41,436 nt of DNA, from positions 1 to 41,436 of the forward strand of contig JAFVDI010000001.1 in the NCBI GenBank assembly GCA_017478485.1. Direction: 5' to 3'. The notes under the pieces were generated by a model. The model did not search any database, had not been told where the DNA came from, and saw nothing but the letters and a program-made list of their open reading frames with translations. Position 1 is the stretch's first letter, and each line of letters starts with the position of its first letter. The position numbers and the translations under genes are program-made. Below, piece after piece: positions 8,296-17,939 of this stretch. This DNA comes from Clostridiales bacterium. GTDB taxonomy: Bacteria > Bacillota > Clostridia > Saccharofermentanales > Saccharofermentanaceae.

Positions 8296-8696
8296 CAGAT
8301 ATTGAAAATATCATCATCAACCGAATAGATACAGTTCTTGAGAATGCCGGATATCATGACATATTAATGTCTGACTATGAGAACGTTCCTTCGGAATTTC
8401 CTTGTGTGGTCTTTGAGCAGTCTGATGGTTACGAACGTGCAGAGTATCACAATTCAAGCCGAGAAAATAATGTCGACGTAATTGTTTTCGAGGCGGATAT
8501 TTACTCAAACAAGAAAAACGGTGCAAAGTCCGAGTGTAAAGCGATTGCACAGGTCATAGATACCGAAATGGCATCTCTCGGCTTTTCCCGGACAGCAAAT
8601 CAACCGTTGAAGCCTACATCCAATATGTATAGAGCAAGGCGACTTGTTAGATACAGAGCAAATGTAGATTCAAATAAATACATTTACCACATTTAA
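8292..8696 (+). CDS. Tail terminator / tail completion protein
   Basis: This 134-residue protein sits immediately before the major tail protein, the usual site of the tail terminator that caps tail-tube growth and joins the tail to the head. N-terminal helix, a SEFPCVVFEQ strand (shared with Firmicutes tail completion proteins), and a mixed alpha/beta remainder. Call by synteny and that motif. Confidence 0.68.
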   Translation: MTDIENIIINRIDTVLENAGYHDILMSDYENVPSEFPCVVFEQSDGYERAEYHNSSRENNVDVIVFEADIYSNKKNGAKSECKAIAQVIDTEMASLGFSRTANQPLKPTSNMYRARRLVRYRANVDSNKYIYHI

Positions 8697-8708
8697 GGAG
8701 GTATTAAT

Positions 8709-9362
8709 ATGGCAGTTTTAACCGCTGGATGCTTTCTGATGATAGGAAACTCAAACGGCATTGACGCATTCACAGGCGACGGCACAACCACGTCATTCAC
8801 CCTTTCCGGCACTCCCGCTGGCTCTGTAGCAGTCACCGTGGATGGAACCGTTATGACTACTGGATTCAGCGTAAGCGGAAAGAATCTTACTTTCGACACC
8901 GCACCCGCAAACAACGCAGCTATCGTAGCAACCTACGATGTTTCTGATCTCACTTACTCAAAGCTCTGCGATATCTCGAATTTCCCTGATATGGCACAGG
9001 CTCCCAATGCTATCGACGTAACCACTCTTTCAAACTGGGCTCACGTCTACATTCCCGCTCTTATCGACAACGGCGGAAACCTTGAGTTCAGTGGATTCCT
9101 CGATCAGACCACCCTTCCCCTTGTTGCACAGGGAACCAGCGATGTTGAGAACCTTGCATTTTGGGTTGGCGGTCAGAAGTCCGGAAACACCATCACCCCT
9201 ACCGGATCAATCCTCAAGATTGCATTCAAGGGACGCTACACCGCAGTTCTTGGCGGCGGCGGAACCGATGAAGCTATCCCTGTTACTATCGCAGTAACAC
9301 CCGAGACCGTTCCTGTATATACTGCTGGTGCGATGAACACCGAGGCAACTTCAGGATCATAA
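8709..9362 (+). CDS. Major tail (tube) protein with inserted beta domain
   Basis: At 217 residues this is the tail-tube subunit: it precedes the tail chaperones and tape measure, and residues 80-200 hold the typical tube pattern (CDISNFPDMAQAPNAIDVTT, then FWVGGQKSG). Residues 23-79 are the same beta domain found at the capsid C-terminus (GDGTTTSFTLSGTP start, TFDTAPANN end), here near the N-terminus. A strong AAGGAGG precedes the ATG. No C-terminal Ig domain follows. Confidence 0.88.
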   Translation: MAVLTAGCFLMIGNSNGIDAFTGDGTTTSFTLSGTPAGSVAVTVDGTVMTTGFSVSGKNLTFDTAPANNAAIVATYDVSDLTYSKLCDISNFPDMAQAPNAIDVTTLSNWAHVYIPALIDNGGNLEFSGFLDQTTLPLVAQGTSDVENLAFWVGGQKSGNTITPTGSILKIAFKGRYTAVLGGGGTDEAIPVTIAVTPETVPVYTAGAMNTEATSGS

Positions 9363-9391
9363 TATGAATTAATACGAGGAGGAACAAATTT

Positions 9392-9709
9392 ATGGCAATT
9401 TCATTCGAGAACAAAGGAACACAGTACACACTTGAGTTCACAAGGGACTCAGTAAAGCAGATGGAAAGAGTCGGCTTTAGCGTATCTATGGCTGAAAACA
9501 TGCCTGTTACTGCTATGCAGACTCTTTTCAAAGGCGCTTTTATCGCGCATCACCCCCGTATTTCACAGGCTACGATTGATGAAATATGGGATAACCTCGG
9601 AAACAAGGACGGCCTTTTTGATGCCCTTCTCGATCTCTACAATGAGCCTGTTGAGGCACTTATGAAGGAGCCTGAAGAGGGAAAAAAGATCGAGTGGAAG
9701 GTAGTGTAG
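9392..9709 (+). CDS. Tail assembly chaperone, upstream frame (G-like)
   Basis: This 105-residue protein follows the tail-tube gene and precedes the tape measure. N-terminal pattern FENKGTQYTLEFTRDSVKQM, reminiscent of the DUF5055 chaperones of Firmicutes phages. Near the 3' end is an A AAA AAG run (9682-9688), in frame and overlapping G GGA AAA (9679-9685). Both are valid -1 slippery sites. Slippage gives an extended protein with the next frame, as in lambda G/GT. The normal product ends at TAG 9707. Confidence 0.85.
   Translation: MAISFENKGTQYTLEFTRDSVKQMERVGFSVSMAENMPVTAMQTLFKGAFIAHHPRISQATIDEIWDNLGNKDGLFDALLDLYNEPVEALMKEPEEGKKIEWKVV
9679..9688 (+). promoter_or_regulatory. Programmed -1 frameshift slippery site
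   Basis: The run GGGAAAAAAG reads in the zero frame as gaG GGA AAA AAG, so it offers G GGA AAA and A AAA AAG in the correct register. After the slip, the downstream frame has no stop for 136 codons. Confidence 0.8.
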
Positions 9710-10098
9710 GCGAACCTTCCACGAAGTCTTATACCGAGATATTCAATGAGGCATTCCCTTATTATCTATCAATCGGTATGTCCTACGAATTGTATTGGTA
9801 TGGCGAGCCAAACCTTGTAAAAGCCTATCGTGAGGCTGATGAATTGCGGGTAGACCGCATGAATTACGAGGCATGGTTACAAGGCTTATATGTTTATCAA
9901 GCCGTAGGCGCTTTATATCCGGTCTTTAATCCGTTCTCAAAGCAGAAAAAAGCCGAGGAATACCTTAAAGAGCCTATCGTCATTACCGAGAGGGCAAGGA
10001 ATCAAAAGGCTATGGAAGAAGGCAATAAGATGGCTAACTTCCTGAAAGCATGGGCAGATGCCCTGAAAGATAAAGGTATTAAAAATGGCGGAAGTTGA
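9688..10098 (+). CDS. Tail assembly chaperone, frameshift extension (T-like)
   Basis: The -1 frame is open from 9688 to the stop at 10098 and adds about 136 residues to the first 99 of the preceding gene, giving a fusion of about 235. It has no ATG; the only local start would be GTG 9694, with no convincing ribosome site, so frameshifting is the better reading. The extension is helical, with motifs YYLSIGMSYELYWYGEP and EAWLQGLYVYQAVG, as seen in T-part chaperones. It overlaps the tape measure start by 14 bases. Confidence 0.8.
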   Translation, partial: DRVEGSVGEPSTKSYTEIFNEAFPYYLSIGMSYELYWYGEPNLVKAYREADELRVDRMNYEAWLQGLYVYQAVGALYPVFNPFSKQKKAEEYLKEPIVITERARNQKAMEEGNKMANFLKAWADALKDKGIKNGGS

Positions 10099-13000
10099 TT
10101 CCTTAACAATACGAATAAACGCCGAAACCGGTTCAGCCGTAGCTCAGCTCAAGCAGATCACGTCTCTTGTTGAAAAGCTGAATGCGGCTGCAAGCGATAG
10201 CAAGTGGAAATCATTTGCTAATTCGCTATCCCGTGTCGGCGACGCATCTAAAAATTTGGGGAAACTTACGGGCGCTCTGAAGTCAATTCAGAACACTCAG
10301 GTTTCCCCTAAACTTAAAGAGAACCTTGATAAGATAGCTGACGCTTCCGCAAGGCTGTCAGGTGTCGGAAAAGGTGTGTCTCAGTTTGGCTCAGGGCTTA
10401 CCCGAATAGCTAAACTGAGCGAAAACGCTGATAAGCTCGGTGAAAATCTCCGCCGAGTTTCTTCGCATGTCATAGACTTTTCACGCTCTATATCGAAACT
10501 TATCCCCGATGATTTTGGAAATAAAGCCATAACCTTGTCAAAGCTGGCCTCGGCTCTTAAAAGTTTCTCAAAGATCGGTGAAGATACCGACCTTAAGACG
10601 AAATTTGCGGGCGTGGCTGATGCTGTTGGCTTGTTTGCTAAGAGACTGAACGAAGCCGTATCTGACGACATGCTTACCCGACTTGAGAGAATAGCGGGAT
10701 CACTGTCTCAGATAGCCGCTTTTGCAAATAAAGCCGGAAAATCTTTAAAGGCTTTGCAGAAGGCAAGCCAGTCTCAAAACGACAATCAGGCTCAGTCACT
10801 TGCTAAGAAATGGCAGATGGTTGTAAAAGCCGTAGAAGCCGTAAATAAGGCCATTTCCGAAATGGGTAGAGATTTATACTCTGCTCTTGATTCAACGGGC
10901 ATAATAGGCGATTTGGACGGCATGACGGGCGCGATAGCAAAGAACATTCCCGTCCTCGGTGAGTTGACCGCGGCTTGGAGAAGCGCGGCGTCACAGATTA
11001 AGAGCATCGTTCTGTCAAATGCAAGCGTAGTGGATAAAGCCGCTAATCTGATGCTTGTAAGAGTTTCACTCATTGTCAGAACACTTTATAGCCTTGTAAA
11101 GATGCCTTTCGGCTCAACATCCACCGGAATTACCAAAGGCATTGTAAAAGGGCTTATTTCCCCTTTCAGAAACCTTGCGAGTGCAATCACAGACCTGTCA
11201 AAAAGGTGGAATAAGTTTACATCGTCCCTTGGAAGAATAGCTATATATAGGCTTATTCGTTCGGCTTTAAAGGAAATCTCAAAAGCGATCAAAGAAGGCG
11301 TGCAGAACCTTTATCAGTGGGGACAGGCTTGGCAGAATACATATTCTTCAGCAGCTAAGTTTGTCGATTCCATGGATAAACTTTCTACGGCTTTCCTTTA
11401 CCTGAAGAACTCTATCGGTGCGGCTGTATCGCCTCTTATCGACATGGTTGCTCCGATAATTGACGCTCTTGTGGATAGGTTCGTTGCTCTTACTAATGCA
11501 ATCAATCAGGCACTTGCGGCACTCTCGGGCGCCGGTGTATGGAGAAGGGCATTAAAGTATCAGTACACCTACGCTGAAGCCGCCGGAATGACGACAAAAG
11601 CCCTCAAGAGAACCGTTCTTGCTTTCGATGAACTCAACAAGCTCGATGATAAGAACAAGGGTGGCTCAGGTGACAATCTTGACTATTCCAAAATGTTTGA
11701 GGAAGCCCCTGTCGACGATTGGCTTGCTAAGATTCTCGAATCCTCAAGTTGGAGGCTCCTCGGAACCGGAATAGCCGGAAAGATCAACGAAGCCCTTGCA
11801 AATATCAACTGGGATAGCATACAGTCCACCGCAAGAATTTGGGCGAGACGTTTCGGCTCACTCTTAGATGGCGTATTGATGGGTATTAGTATGCCTCTCC
11901 TCGGAAAGTCTATCGCTGAGGGGATTAACACTATCGCTCTTTCAATCAACACATTCTTTAAAGAGTTCCATTTCGTACAGTTGGGCCAGCACTTAGCCGA
12001 CGGCTTTGAGTCCATGGTAAACAACATGGATTGGGGCTCAATCGGGCGTGCTATGACTCAGAAATGGAGAGCACTGTTCGAGCTGGTAATCGGTTTTCAG
12101 GATGTAGACCTCACGGGCCTTGGAGCCGGAATTGCGGAATTGTACGCTGAGGCTATCGAAAATCTGCCCGTAAAAGACTTAGTTGACGCTTTCAAAAAGC
12201 TCATTCCTAAGATCGGCAAAGAGCTTGGAATCGCCATAGGCGGAATGATAGAGGAAGCCAACAGTATAGTCAGTGGAATAGACGCATCCGGCTTAGGTGT
12301 AGCGTTTAGTAAAGCCATTGATAATATGCTTGAAGGTATTGATCCCAAAGAAGCCGGAATATTCCTATCAAACGGCCTCAAGAAGATCATCGAATTTTCA
12401 GCCGGTGCATTAAAGACCTTGAATTGGAGCAAAGTAACCTCATGGGTAAGCGATGCGATAATTTCAATCTTTGATAACATCGACCTGAAACAAGGCGTGC
12501 AGAATGCCGTTGATATTGCGACAAAAATCGTTGATTTACTTACCACAGTTGTCAAGGCAATCCCTTGGAAAGAGGTTGGCGACGCTATTGCTGAGGCAGA
12601 CACTACCGAGCTTAAGAACGGCATCAAAGGATTGTTTAAAGCCGCAACTGACGGTCTTGAAAAATCAGGTTTCATGGATGAGATTGCAGTAGGCATCGCC
12701 TCATACTTTGCACTGAAGATCGGTGGTGCTATTGCGAAAGCTGTTCCCTCTATGCTTACAGCGAAAGCGATATTCGGTGGCTCTGCGGGCGCAAGTGCGT
12801 CAACGGGCGCTGCAAGCGCCGGAACTGCCATCGGAACCTCTATCGGAACCTCAATAATTGCCGGAATTGCAGCTGCCCTTGACGGTGGCATCGTCGGAAA
12901 GTTGATAGATAACTACATCATCGGGCCTATTCTTGAAAAGCTCGGCTCAGACTCAGCCGATTGGTACAAGAATTTCCACTGGTTCGGTGAGGGCGGATTC

Positions 13001-13642
13001 TTCAGAGAACTGTTCGACTTCAATTCATTAAATGAGGCAATCGAGGTATACAAAGGTGCCTTTGGTTTAATGTATGAGGACGCAAAAACCAACTTTGAGA
13101 ACATGAAACTTGCCATATCCTCAATATGGACTTCCATAAAAGACGAGGTTATAGGCGGTGCTCTCGGTGGAATAATAACCAAAATCCGTAGCATTGATAT
13201 TGCCGGCGCTTGGAATACAGTCCTGAACAAGCTGAAATCGTCCACTAATACCATTTTGGATAGCATTCAGGATAAGTTCAAAGTTACATTTAGTGCTTTG
13301 CTGGGCGGAATAGCTCAGCTTGGTGACGAAGCTGGAAAGCTAGGCAAAGCAGCTGCAACAGGCCCGAGAAGAGCCGAGCCCCGTATCAATATGAGAGCAT
13401 CCGGCGGAACGGTTGATAAAGGTGACTTGTTTATAGCCGGTGAAGCTGGCCCCGAGATCGTAACAAGTTTCGGCGGTGAGTCAACTGTAATGAACATGGA
13501 TCAGATAATCTCAACCATCGCACAGAGCGTAGCCCTTGCAAACGGCGGAGATATCACAATTCCCGTCATTCTTGACGGTGGTATGCTCGACAAGGTAATT
13601 GTAACGGCTCAACAGAGACAGAATTTAAGGAGTGGACGATAA
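10085..13642 (+). CDS. Tail tape measure protein
   Basis: At 1185 residues this is the longest gene and lies after the chaperones. It sets tail length and is ejected with the DNA. N-terminal LTIRINAETGSAVAQLKQI, then long helical stretches rich in Ala, Lys, Ser and Leu. A Gly/Ala/Ser/Thr-rich hydrophobic segment (about 898-940) could be a membrane-inserting part. A C-terminal stretch has GEAGPEIVTS and an ASGG turn, common in siphophage tape measures. At the rule-of-thumb 0.15 nm per residue, the tail would be near 175 nm (inference). No peptidase or lysozyme domain was recognised. Confidence 0.93.
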   Translation: MAEVDSLTIRINAETGSAVAQLKQITSLVEKLNAAASDSKWKSFANSLSRVGDASKNLGKLTGALKSIQNTQVSPKLKENLDKIADASARLSGVGKGVSQFGSGLTRIAKLSENADKLGENLRRVSSHVIDFSRSISKLIPDDFGNKAITLSKLASALKSFSKIGEDTDLKTKFAGVADAVGLFAKRLNEAVSDDMLTRLERIAGSLSQIAAFANKAGKSLKALQKASQSQNDNQAQSLAKKWQMVVKAVEAVNKAISEMGRDLYSALDSTGIIGDLDGMTGAIAKNIPVLGELTAAWRSAASQIKSIVLSNASVVDKAANLMLVRVSLIVRTLYSLVKMPFGSTSTGITKGIVKGLISPFRNLASAITDLSKRWNKFTSSLGRIAIYRLIRSALKEISKAIKEGVQNLYQWGQAWQNTYSSAAKFVDSMDKLSTAFLYLKNSIGAAVSPLIDMVAPIIDALVDRFVALTNAINQALAALSGAGVWRRALKYQYTYAEAAGMTTKALKRTVLAFDELNKLDDKNKGGSGDNLDYSKMFEEAPVDDWLAKILESSSWRLLGTGIAGKINEALANINWDSIQSTARIWARRFGSLLDGVLMGISMPLLGKSIAEGINTIALSINTFFKEFHFVQLGQHLADGFESMVNNMDWGSIGRAMTQKWRALFELVIGFQDVDLTGLGAGIAELYAEAIENLPVKDLVDAFKKLIPKIGKELGIAIGGMIEEANSIVSGIDASGLGVAFSKAIDNMLEGIDPKEAGIFLSNGLKKIIEFSAGALKTLNWSKVTSWVSDAIISIFDNIDLKQGVQNAVDIATKIVDLLTTVVKAIPWKEVGDAIAEADTTELKNGIKGLFKAATDGLEKSGFMDEIAVGIASYFALKIGGAIAKAVPSMLTAKAIFGGSAGASASTGAASAGTAIGTSIGTSIIAGIAAALDGGIVGKLIDNYIIGPILEKLGSDSADWYKNFHWFGEGGFFRELFDFNSLNEAIEVYKGAFGLMYEDAKTNFENMKLAISSIWTSIKDEVIGGALGGIITKIRSIDIAGAWNTVLNKLKSSTNTILDSIQDKFKVTFSALLGGIAQLGDEAGKLGKAAATGPRRAEPRINMRASGGTVDKGDLFIAGEAGPEIVTSFGGESTVMNMDQIISTIAQSVALANGGDITIPVILDGGMLDKVIVTAQQRQNLRSGR

Positions 13643-14019
13643 TGAGTGTAGATATATCAAAGTATCTGTTCCACCTCGGAAATATCGACATTCAGCCTAA
13701 AGTCAGCGGATTGAAATGGTCTATAATGTCAATTCAGTCTGCTGATTCGGGCAGAGCCGAGGACGGAACCATGATAGCTACATTGGTTGCGAGAAAAAGA
13801 AAACTTGAGGTTTCATACGCTAATCTTACGCCCACACAGGCAAAAGCAATCCTGAGTGTAGTGTGTGGCGATATGTTCTTTAATGTTACATATTATGATT
13901 TTTTGTCCGGCGAACAAGAAACACGCACATTCTATGTTGGCGACAGAAGCGGAAATTGGTATAATTTCAACATAGAACGTGGAATTGAAAACTTACAGTT
14001 TAACCTTATCGAACAATAA
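13642..14019 (+). CDS. Small distal tail protein
   Basis: This 125-residue protein follows the tape measure, where distal-tail or baseplate components are encoded. N-terminal pattern DISKYLFHLGNIDIQPKVSG and a C-terminal NFNIERGIENLQFNLIEQ strand suggest a compact beta protein, perhaps of the DUF6711 type. It shares TAATG with the tape measure stop and one base with the next start. Confidence 0.6.
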   Translation: MSVDISKYLFHLGNIDIQPKVSGLKWSIMSIQSADSGRAEDGTMIATLVARKRKLEVSYANLTPTQAKAILSVVCGDMFFNVTYYDFLSGEQETRTFYVGDRSGNWYNFNIERGIENLQFNLIEQ

Positions 14020-15488
14020 TGTATAGTGCATCAGCAACCTTCAACACTTTAATAAAAAAGACTGAAAGAACGTTCGCTTACTCCGGTTCAATAGAGGCGA
14101 CCGGAGGGCAGTCGTACACTTACGCCGGTTCAGATCTCTGTTCGGGCAGATTGTTTCGTGCGATTAGCAACGACTCTCTTGAGATTGGCACTGTTTACGC
14201 CGCAGAGTACGACTGTGATTTAGCCCTCGGAATCAGCCGCTATGAGCTTTACAACGGCGTCATTACGCTTGATATTGAGCTTGAGGGCGCAGCTGATGTT
14301 ATCCCTATGGGGGAATTTAACATATCCAAGATTAACCAAACCGCCGATAGGCTTCAAATCAAGTCCTACGACAATATGGTTAAGTTTAATAAGTCCTTCT
14401 CTAAGGCGTCTGACAATGCGATACGCACTCCTTATGTTTGGCTTGATACCATGTGTACCGCGTGCGGCGTCGTTCTCGGATCAACCCCCGCAGAGATAAA
14501 AGCCCTCCCCAATGGTACGCGATTGACCGCATTTGCAGACGTGGTGACTGATGTTGAAACATGGCGCGATGTACTGCATTATCTCGCTGTATATTTAGCG
14601 TCATACGCTTATATCGGTCGTGATGGCAAGCTGTACCTGTCAAAATATAAGGGGGTTTCAAGCGACACGATCCCCGCATCTTTCCGCTACGCTTCAGAGC
14701 TCTCAGACTTCCGCACTACTTACGACGGCTTATATGCAGTCTATAAGGCTGAGGGTATGCAAGAATACGTCAGCAACACCAATAGCGGCGGACTTGTTCT
14801 TGATATAGGCATAAACCCTTTCTTACAGTTTACTAACGCGCAGAGCAGAATAAGCGCATTACAGGAAATAATCGACGCCTTTGACGGCATTTATTACGTT
14901 CCCTACTCCTCAACCGTCCCCATGAATCCGCTTTATGACGTGGGCGACGTAATAACCTTTACCGGAAATCAAGCCGATGCTTATGACTACGGAGCAATAA
15001 CCGAAATAGACCTTACAATCGGTAGTTCCATGAGAGTCACTTGTGCCGGAGATAACCCTAGACTTGCGGCAGCACAAGACAGATTTTCTAAGTCTGTCGA
15101 GGGTCTTTCAAGCGAATACTCCAACGGACAGGAGATCGGCGGTAAGAATTATTGGAAGTTGATTAGCAACAACACCTCCGATATAGAGGCGACTTCATCA
15201 AAAACACAAGTCGCGGAGATCGAGTGGAACCAAATCACAGACGTACAAAAAATCGGAATGATGTATACATGTACGGCTATCGTGTCGGCTACGGCGACCG
15301 TTCAGCTTGAATTGAGTGTAGACGACGAAGCCAACTATACATTTGTTTCCGACGAAGAAAAACTGCTGTTAGGCAAGCGCATAATAAGCGCAACTTGCGG
15401 TTTCCAAGTAGAGGGCAAGGGACAACATACAGCAAAGGCCTATATGACCGTAACGGACAGCCCTCTTTTGTGGGGTGATTTAGCATGA
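14019..15488 (+). CDS. Tail-associated baseplate hub protein
   Basis: At 489 residues it lies where the tail-associated (Tal/gp27-like) hub is expected. Segments such as YDNMVKFNKSFSK, a LAVYLASYAYIGRDGKLYLS block (about residues 188-207) and YDVGDVITFTG match the phage hub beta-barrel pattern of siphophage tail endopeptidase-like proteins. No protease motif is visible. The C-terminal 100 residues (from about 385) look like a separate beta domain that may hold further proteins. Overlaps the next gene by four bases. Confidence 0.7.
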   Translation: MYSASATFNTLIKKTERTFAYSGSIEATGGQSYTYAGSDLCSGRLFRAISNDSLEIGTVYAAEYDCDLALGISRYELYNGVITLDIELEGAADVIPMGEFNISKINQTADRLQIKSYDNMVKFNKSFSKASDNAIRTPYVWLDTMCTACGVVLGSTPAEIKALPNGTRLTAFADVVTDVETWRDVLHYLAVYLASYAYIGRDGKLYLSKYKGVSSDTIPASFRYASELSDFRTTYDGLYAVYKAEGMQEYVSNTNSGGLVLDIGINPFLQFTNAQSRISALQEIIDAFDGIYYVPYSSTVPMNPLYDVGDVITFTGNQADAYDYGAITEIDLTIGSSMRVTCAGDNPRLAAAQDRFSKSVEGLSSEYSNGQEIGGKNYWKLISNNTSDIEATSSKTQVAEIEWNQITDVQKIGMMYTCTAIVSATATVQLELSVDDEANYTFVSDEEKLLLGKRIISATCGFQVEGKGQHTAKAYMTVTDSPLLWGDLA

Positions 15489-16525
15489 GCATAACTGTTG
15501 GAGCAAACAAGTCAAAATTCGTGATATTTGGTAGCGGCTACGACAATGTGAGAGCCGATTCCGGCGATGGCATGACCTCATTCATGTATAGCTGCGACTA
15601 TGCGGCTTTTGACGCTACGGGTCAGTATCTTTGGGTAGTCACGAAGCAAGGTGAAATTGCAGATCAAAAGATAAGAAAACTCGATACTACCACATGGGAA
15701 GAAGTACCCCATGCTTTCGAGAATATGGATGTGCATAGTGCATCGACTGCGGGAATGCTTACTTACGTCGAAAGCGAGGGCAGCAATCTCGGCATTATGG
15801 TGCTTGATGATGGTGTTCATGCTGTTGTATTTGATTTAACCACAGACGAAATATATTGCGAGGTTGCGGGCAATCTTTGGAACATGGTCGGGTATTATCT
15901 CCATGCAACCGAAGTTAATGGTATCATTCGAATTATCGGTTGCACTATGGATAACAGTATGACAACCGCGCCGTTTGCTACGATTGATATAGAAAACGAA
16001 GCCTATGCTCTTAACAGTCAGGCGGGCGGTTGGACTATATCGGGCTTTTACAACGATACGGATATTACATTTGCAAACAGAAACTATGGAGATAGAAAAG
16101 CTCTTTGGGGTGCAACCATAAACGACGGGGCGGGTCTTACCCAATTATGGGGTGACTACTCGATATACAACGAGGACATAACACTTGACTCTTTCGCAAG
16201 GGATAACAACCTGTACTTCCCGACAAAGATAAACGGTATATGGCAGTTTGGTAAATATCCTATACCACCCGATTTAGACACACCTTCACCGATCGGGGCA
16301 ATCGGCATTAATGCCAATACGATAGTTTCTCCCCCTGTCTACACAAGAGGTAAGACATGGGCCTCGTTCTTAATGAGTGACGATTCCCTTGCGGTAACAG
16401 ACTTCACAAACTACGGAATACTCTACACAGGCGACTCTCCCAAACTTACTCCTATTGCCATGAGTGACCCTTTGATGGTATGTGCGGGTAGTGATGGCTA
16501 TACATATCTTGCGAGGTATAAATAA
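15485..16525 (+). CDS. Tail protein with propeller-like beta repeats
   Basis: This 346-residue protein has recurring short strands ending in aromatic or Asp residues (QYLWVVTKQG, MLTYVESEGSNLGIMVLDDG, DGYTYLARYK), which resembles a beta-propeller. It lies between hub and fibre genes, so a baseplate or receptor-contact role is likely. No named family was recognised. It overlaps the next start by one base. Confidence 0.6.
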   Translation: MSITVGANKSKFVIFGSGYDNVRADSGDGMTSFMYSCDYAAFDATGQYLWVVTKQGEIADQKIRKLDTTTWEEVPHAFENMDVHSASTAGMLTYVESEGSNLGIMVLDDGVHAVVFDLTTDEIYCEVAGNLWNMVGYYLHATEVNGIIRIIGCTMDNSMTTAPFATIDIENEAYALNSQAGGWTISGFYNDTDITFANRNYGDRKALWGATINDGAGLTQLWGDYSIYNEDITLDSFARDNNLYFPTKINGIWQFGKYPIPPDLDTPSPIGAIGINANTIVSPPVYTRGKTWASFLMSDDSLAVTDFTNYGILYTGDSPKLTPIAMSDPLMVCAGSDGYTYLARYK

Positions 16526-17640
16526 TGGCAACCTTAACACCCAATTTTGGATTAATCGTACCCGAAGCAACCGATACCGTTGCACAGGTAAGAGCCGACT
16601 ACGCAAGTAACCTCAATACGATAGACGAAAACCTCGGCGGTGGCGGTGGTGGCGGGGGTGGTGGTGGTAATGTCTATGGTACTTTCATAGATACTAATCA
16701 CGTCATACAAGCCTCAACAATGTATCAAGCAGATTTAACTTATGTTGCTACTGAGGATTGTGTTGTATTTTGTGAGATAGTTGCGGCTTCGAACAATTCA
16801 GCGTACATCGCAATAGATGGAAAAAACGTTGAATATCTGTATTCTGAGGGTGGAAAACAGAGCCGCAAGCCGTCTGTATTTCTCCGCAAAGGGCAGACTT
16901 TAACGGCACATAGTTCTGTAAGTGATTGGAATGCCTATTATACCGTCTATGGACTTATTCAAGGCACAGAAAGCATATTTACACCTATAATCTATTCCGA
17001 CAATGAGCGAATGATTGGAATATGGCGAGATAATAAACCTCTGTATCAGAGAAGTTTCGCTTTCACGATAAGCGTAACAAGTGGGCAGACAGCCACGATT
17101 GCGACATTGACTGACTATGAAAATATCATTTCGCTGGATGGATGGTTTAACGAAAACAATGTTTTTTATAGTTTGAACGATTATTCGGCAAGACTAACAG
17201 TCAATGCAAGCGGTCAGTTGCAATTTAGATGTGCCTCGGGTTCATCGTGGAACGGTAGCGGATATATAACAGTTCGATATACCAAAACCACAGACGTAGC
17301 GGGTTCGGGCAATTGGAATACTGACGGAGTACCAACCGTTCATTATTCAACGTCCGAGCAAGTCATTGGAACGTGGATTGATGGAAAGCCTTTGTATCAG
17401 ATAACCGCAGATTTCGGTGCAGAAATCACCGTAAATTCAAATACGTGGACTAACACAACAATCCCAACAACAGACAAAAAAGCAATTATAAGTGCTGTTG
17501 GAACGAATGGCTCGGGAACGTGTTGGAACTTCATATCAGCGAATTGTGATAGCGGTTCGTATGTGCAAGTTTATCACACAAGAAGTGCGGCGATTACGCT
17601 TCAAACAATGACAATACAGTACACCAAAACCACAGATTAA
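16525..17640 (+). CDS. Tail fibre with poly-glycine hinge and duplicated tip domain
   Basis: Residues 1-37 resemble tail-attachment segments (TPNFGLIVPEATDTVAQVR). Residues 38-48 are eleven consecutive glycines, a flexible hinge. From 49 the protein is beta-rich, with two tandem copies of a domain of about 95 residues, 161-257 and 278-371. Each starts IGxWxDxKPLYQ and ends in YTKTTD. Such repeats are common in receptor-binding tips of clostridial and streptococcal phages. The domain probably binds a surface polysaccharide; that is inference. Confidence 0.8.
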   Translation: MATLTPNFGLIVPEATDTVAQVRADYASNLNTIDENLGGGGGGGGGGGNVYGTFIDTNHVIQASTMYQADLTYVATEDCVVFCEIVAASNNSAYIAIDGKNVEYLYSEGGKQSRKPSVFLRKGQTLTAHSSVSDWNAYYTVYGLIQGTESIFTPIIYSDNERMIGIWRDNKPLYQRSFAFTISVTSGQTATIATLTDYENIISLDGWFNENNVFYSLNDYSARLTVNASGQLQFRCASGSSWNGSGYITVRYTKTTDVAGSGNWNTDGVPTVHYSTSEQVIGTWIDGKPLYQITADFGAEITVNSNTWTNTTIPTTDKKAIISAVGTNGSGTCWNFISANCDSGSYVQVYHTRSAAITLQTMTIQYTKTTD

Positions 17641-17654
17641 AAGGAGAACCGAGC

Positions 17655-17939
17655 ATGAATTTACTTATCATTCAGACCTTAAATGACAGAACCGTTGCAA
17701 GAAATTTTATCAGTTTCACAGAGGGCACCGAAGTTGAAAACGAAAATGCGGCGATGTCGAGATTGTACTCCGAGTGTGCTTATGCGGCCTCACCCGACAC
17801 GCCCATTTGTAAAATCGTTGCGGAAATCATAAGCGACGAGGGACACGTCAAGAGATGCGAGAGATGGGGAAGTTTACCGCCTGTTGAAACTGACGACAGT
17901 GATAAGCAACCCAACAACGCTGAGGAGGGTGATAAATGA
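17655..17939 (+). CDS. Small protein between fibre and endolysin
   Basis: This 94-residue protein was not assigned to a family. N-terminus [17 protein letters not shown], a predicted helix around residues 27-45, and an acidic tail ([15 protein letters not shown]). Ribosome site AAGGAG before ATG 17655. It overlaps the endolysin by four bases. A fibre chaperone or small baseplate protein is possible. Confidence 0.6.
   Translation: MNLLIIQTLNDRTVARNFISFTEGTEVENENAAMSRLYSECAYAASPDTPICKIVAEIISDEGHVKRCERWGSLPPVETDDSDKQPNNAEEGDK

Noticed and set aside
12097..12891. 264-codon reverse frame in the tape measure gene
   Set aside because: Long reverse frames are common opposite Ala/Gly/Ser-rich helices; no ribosome site, Pro/Ser-rich product without pattern.
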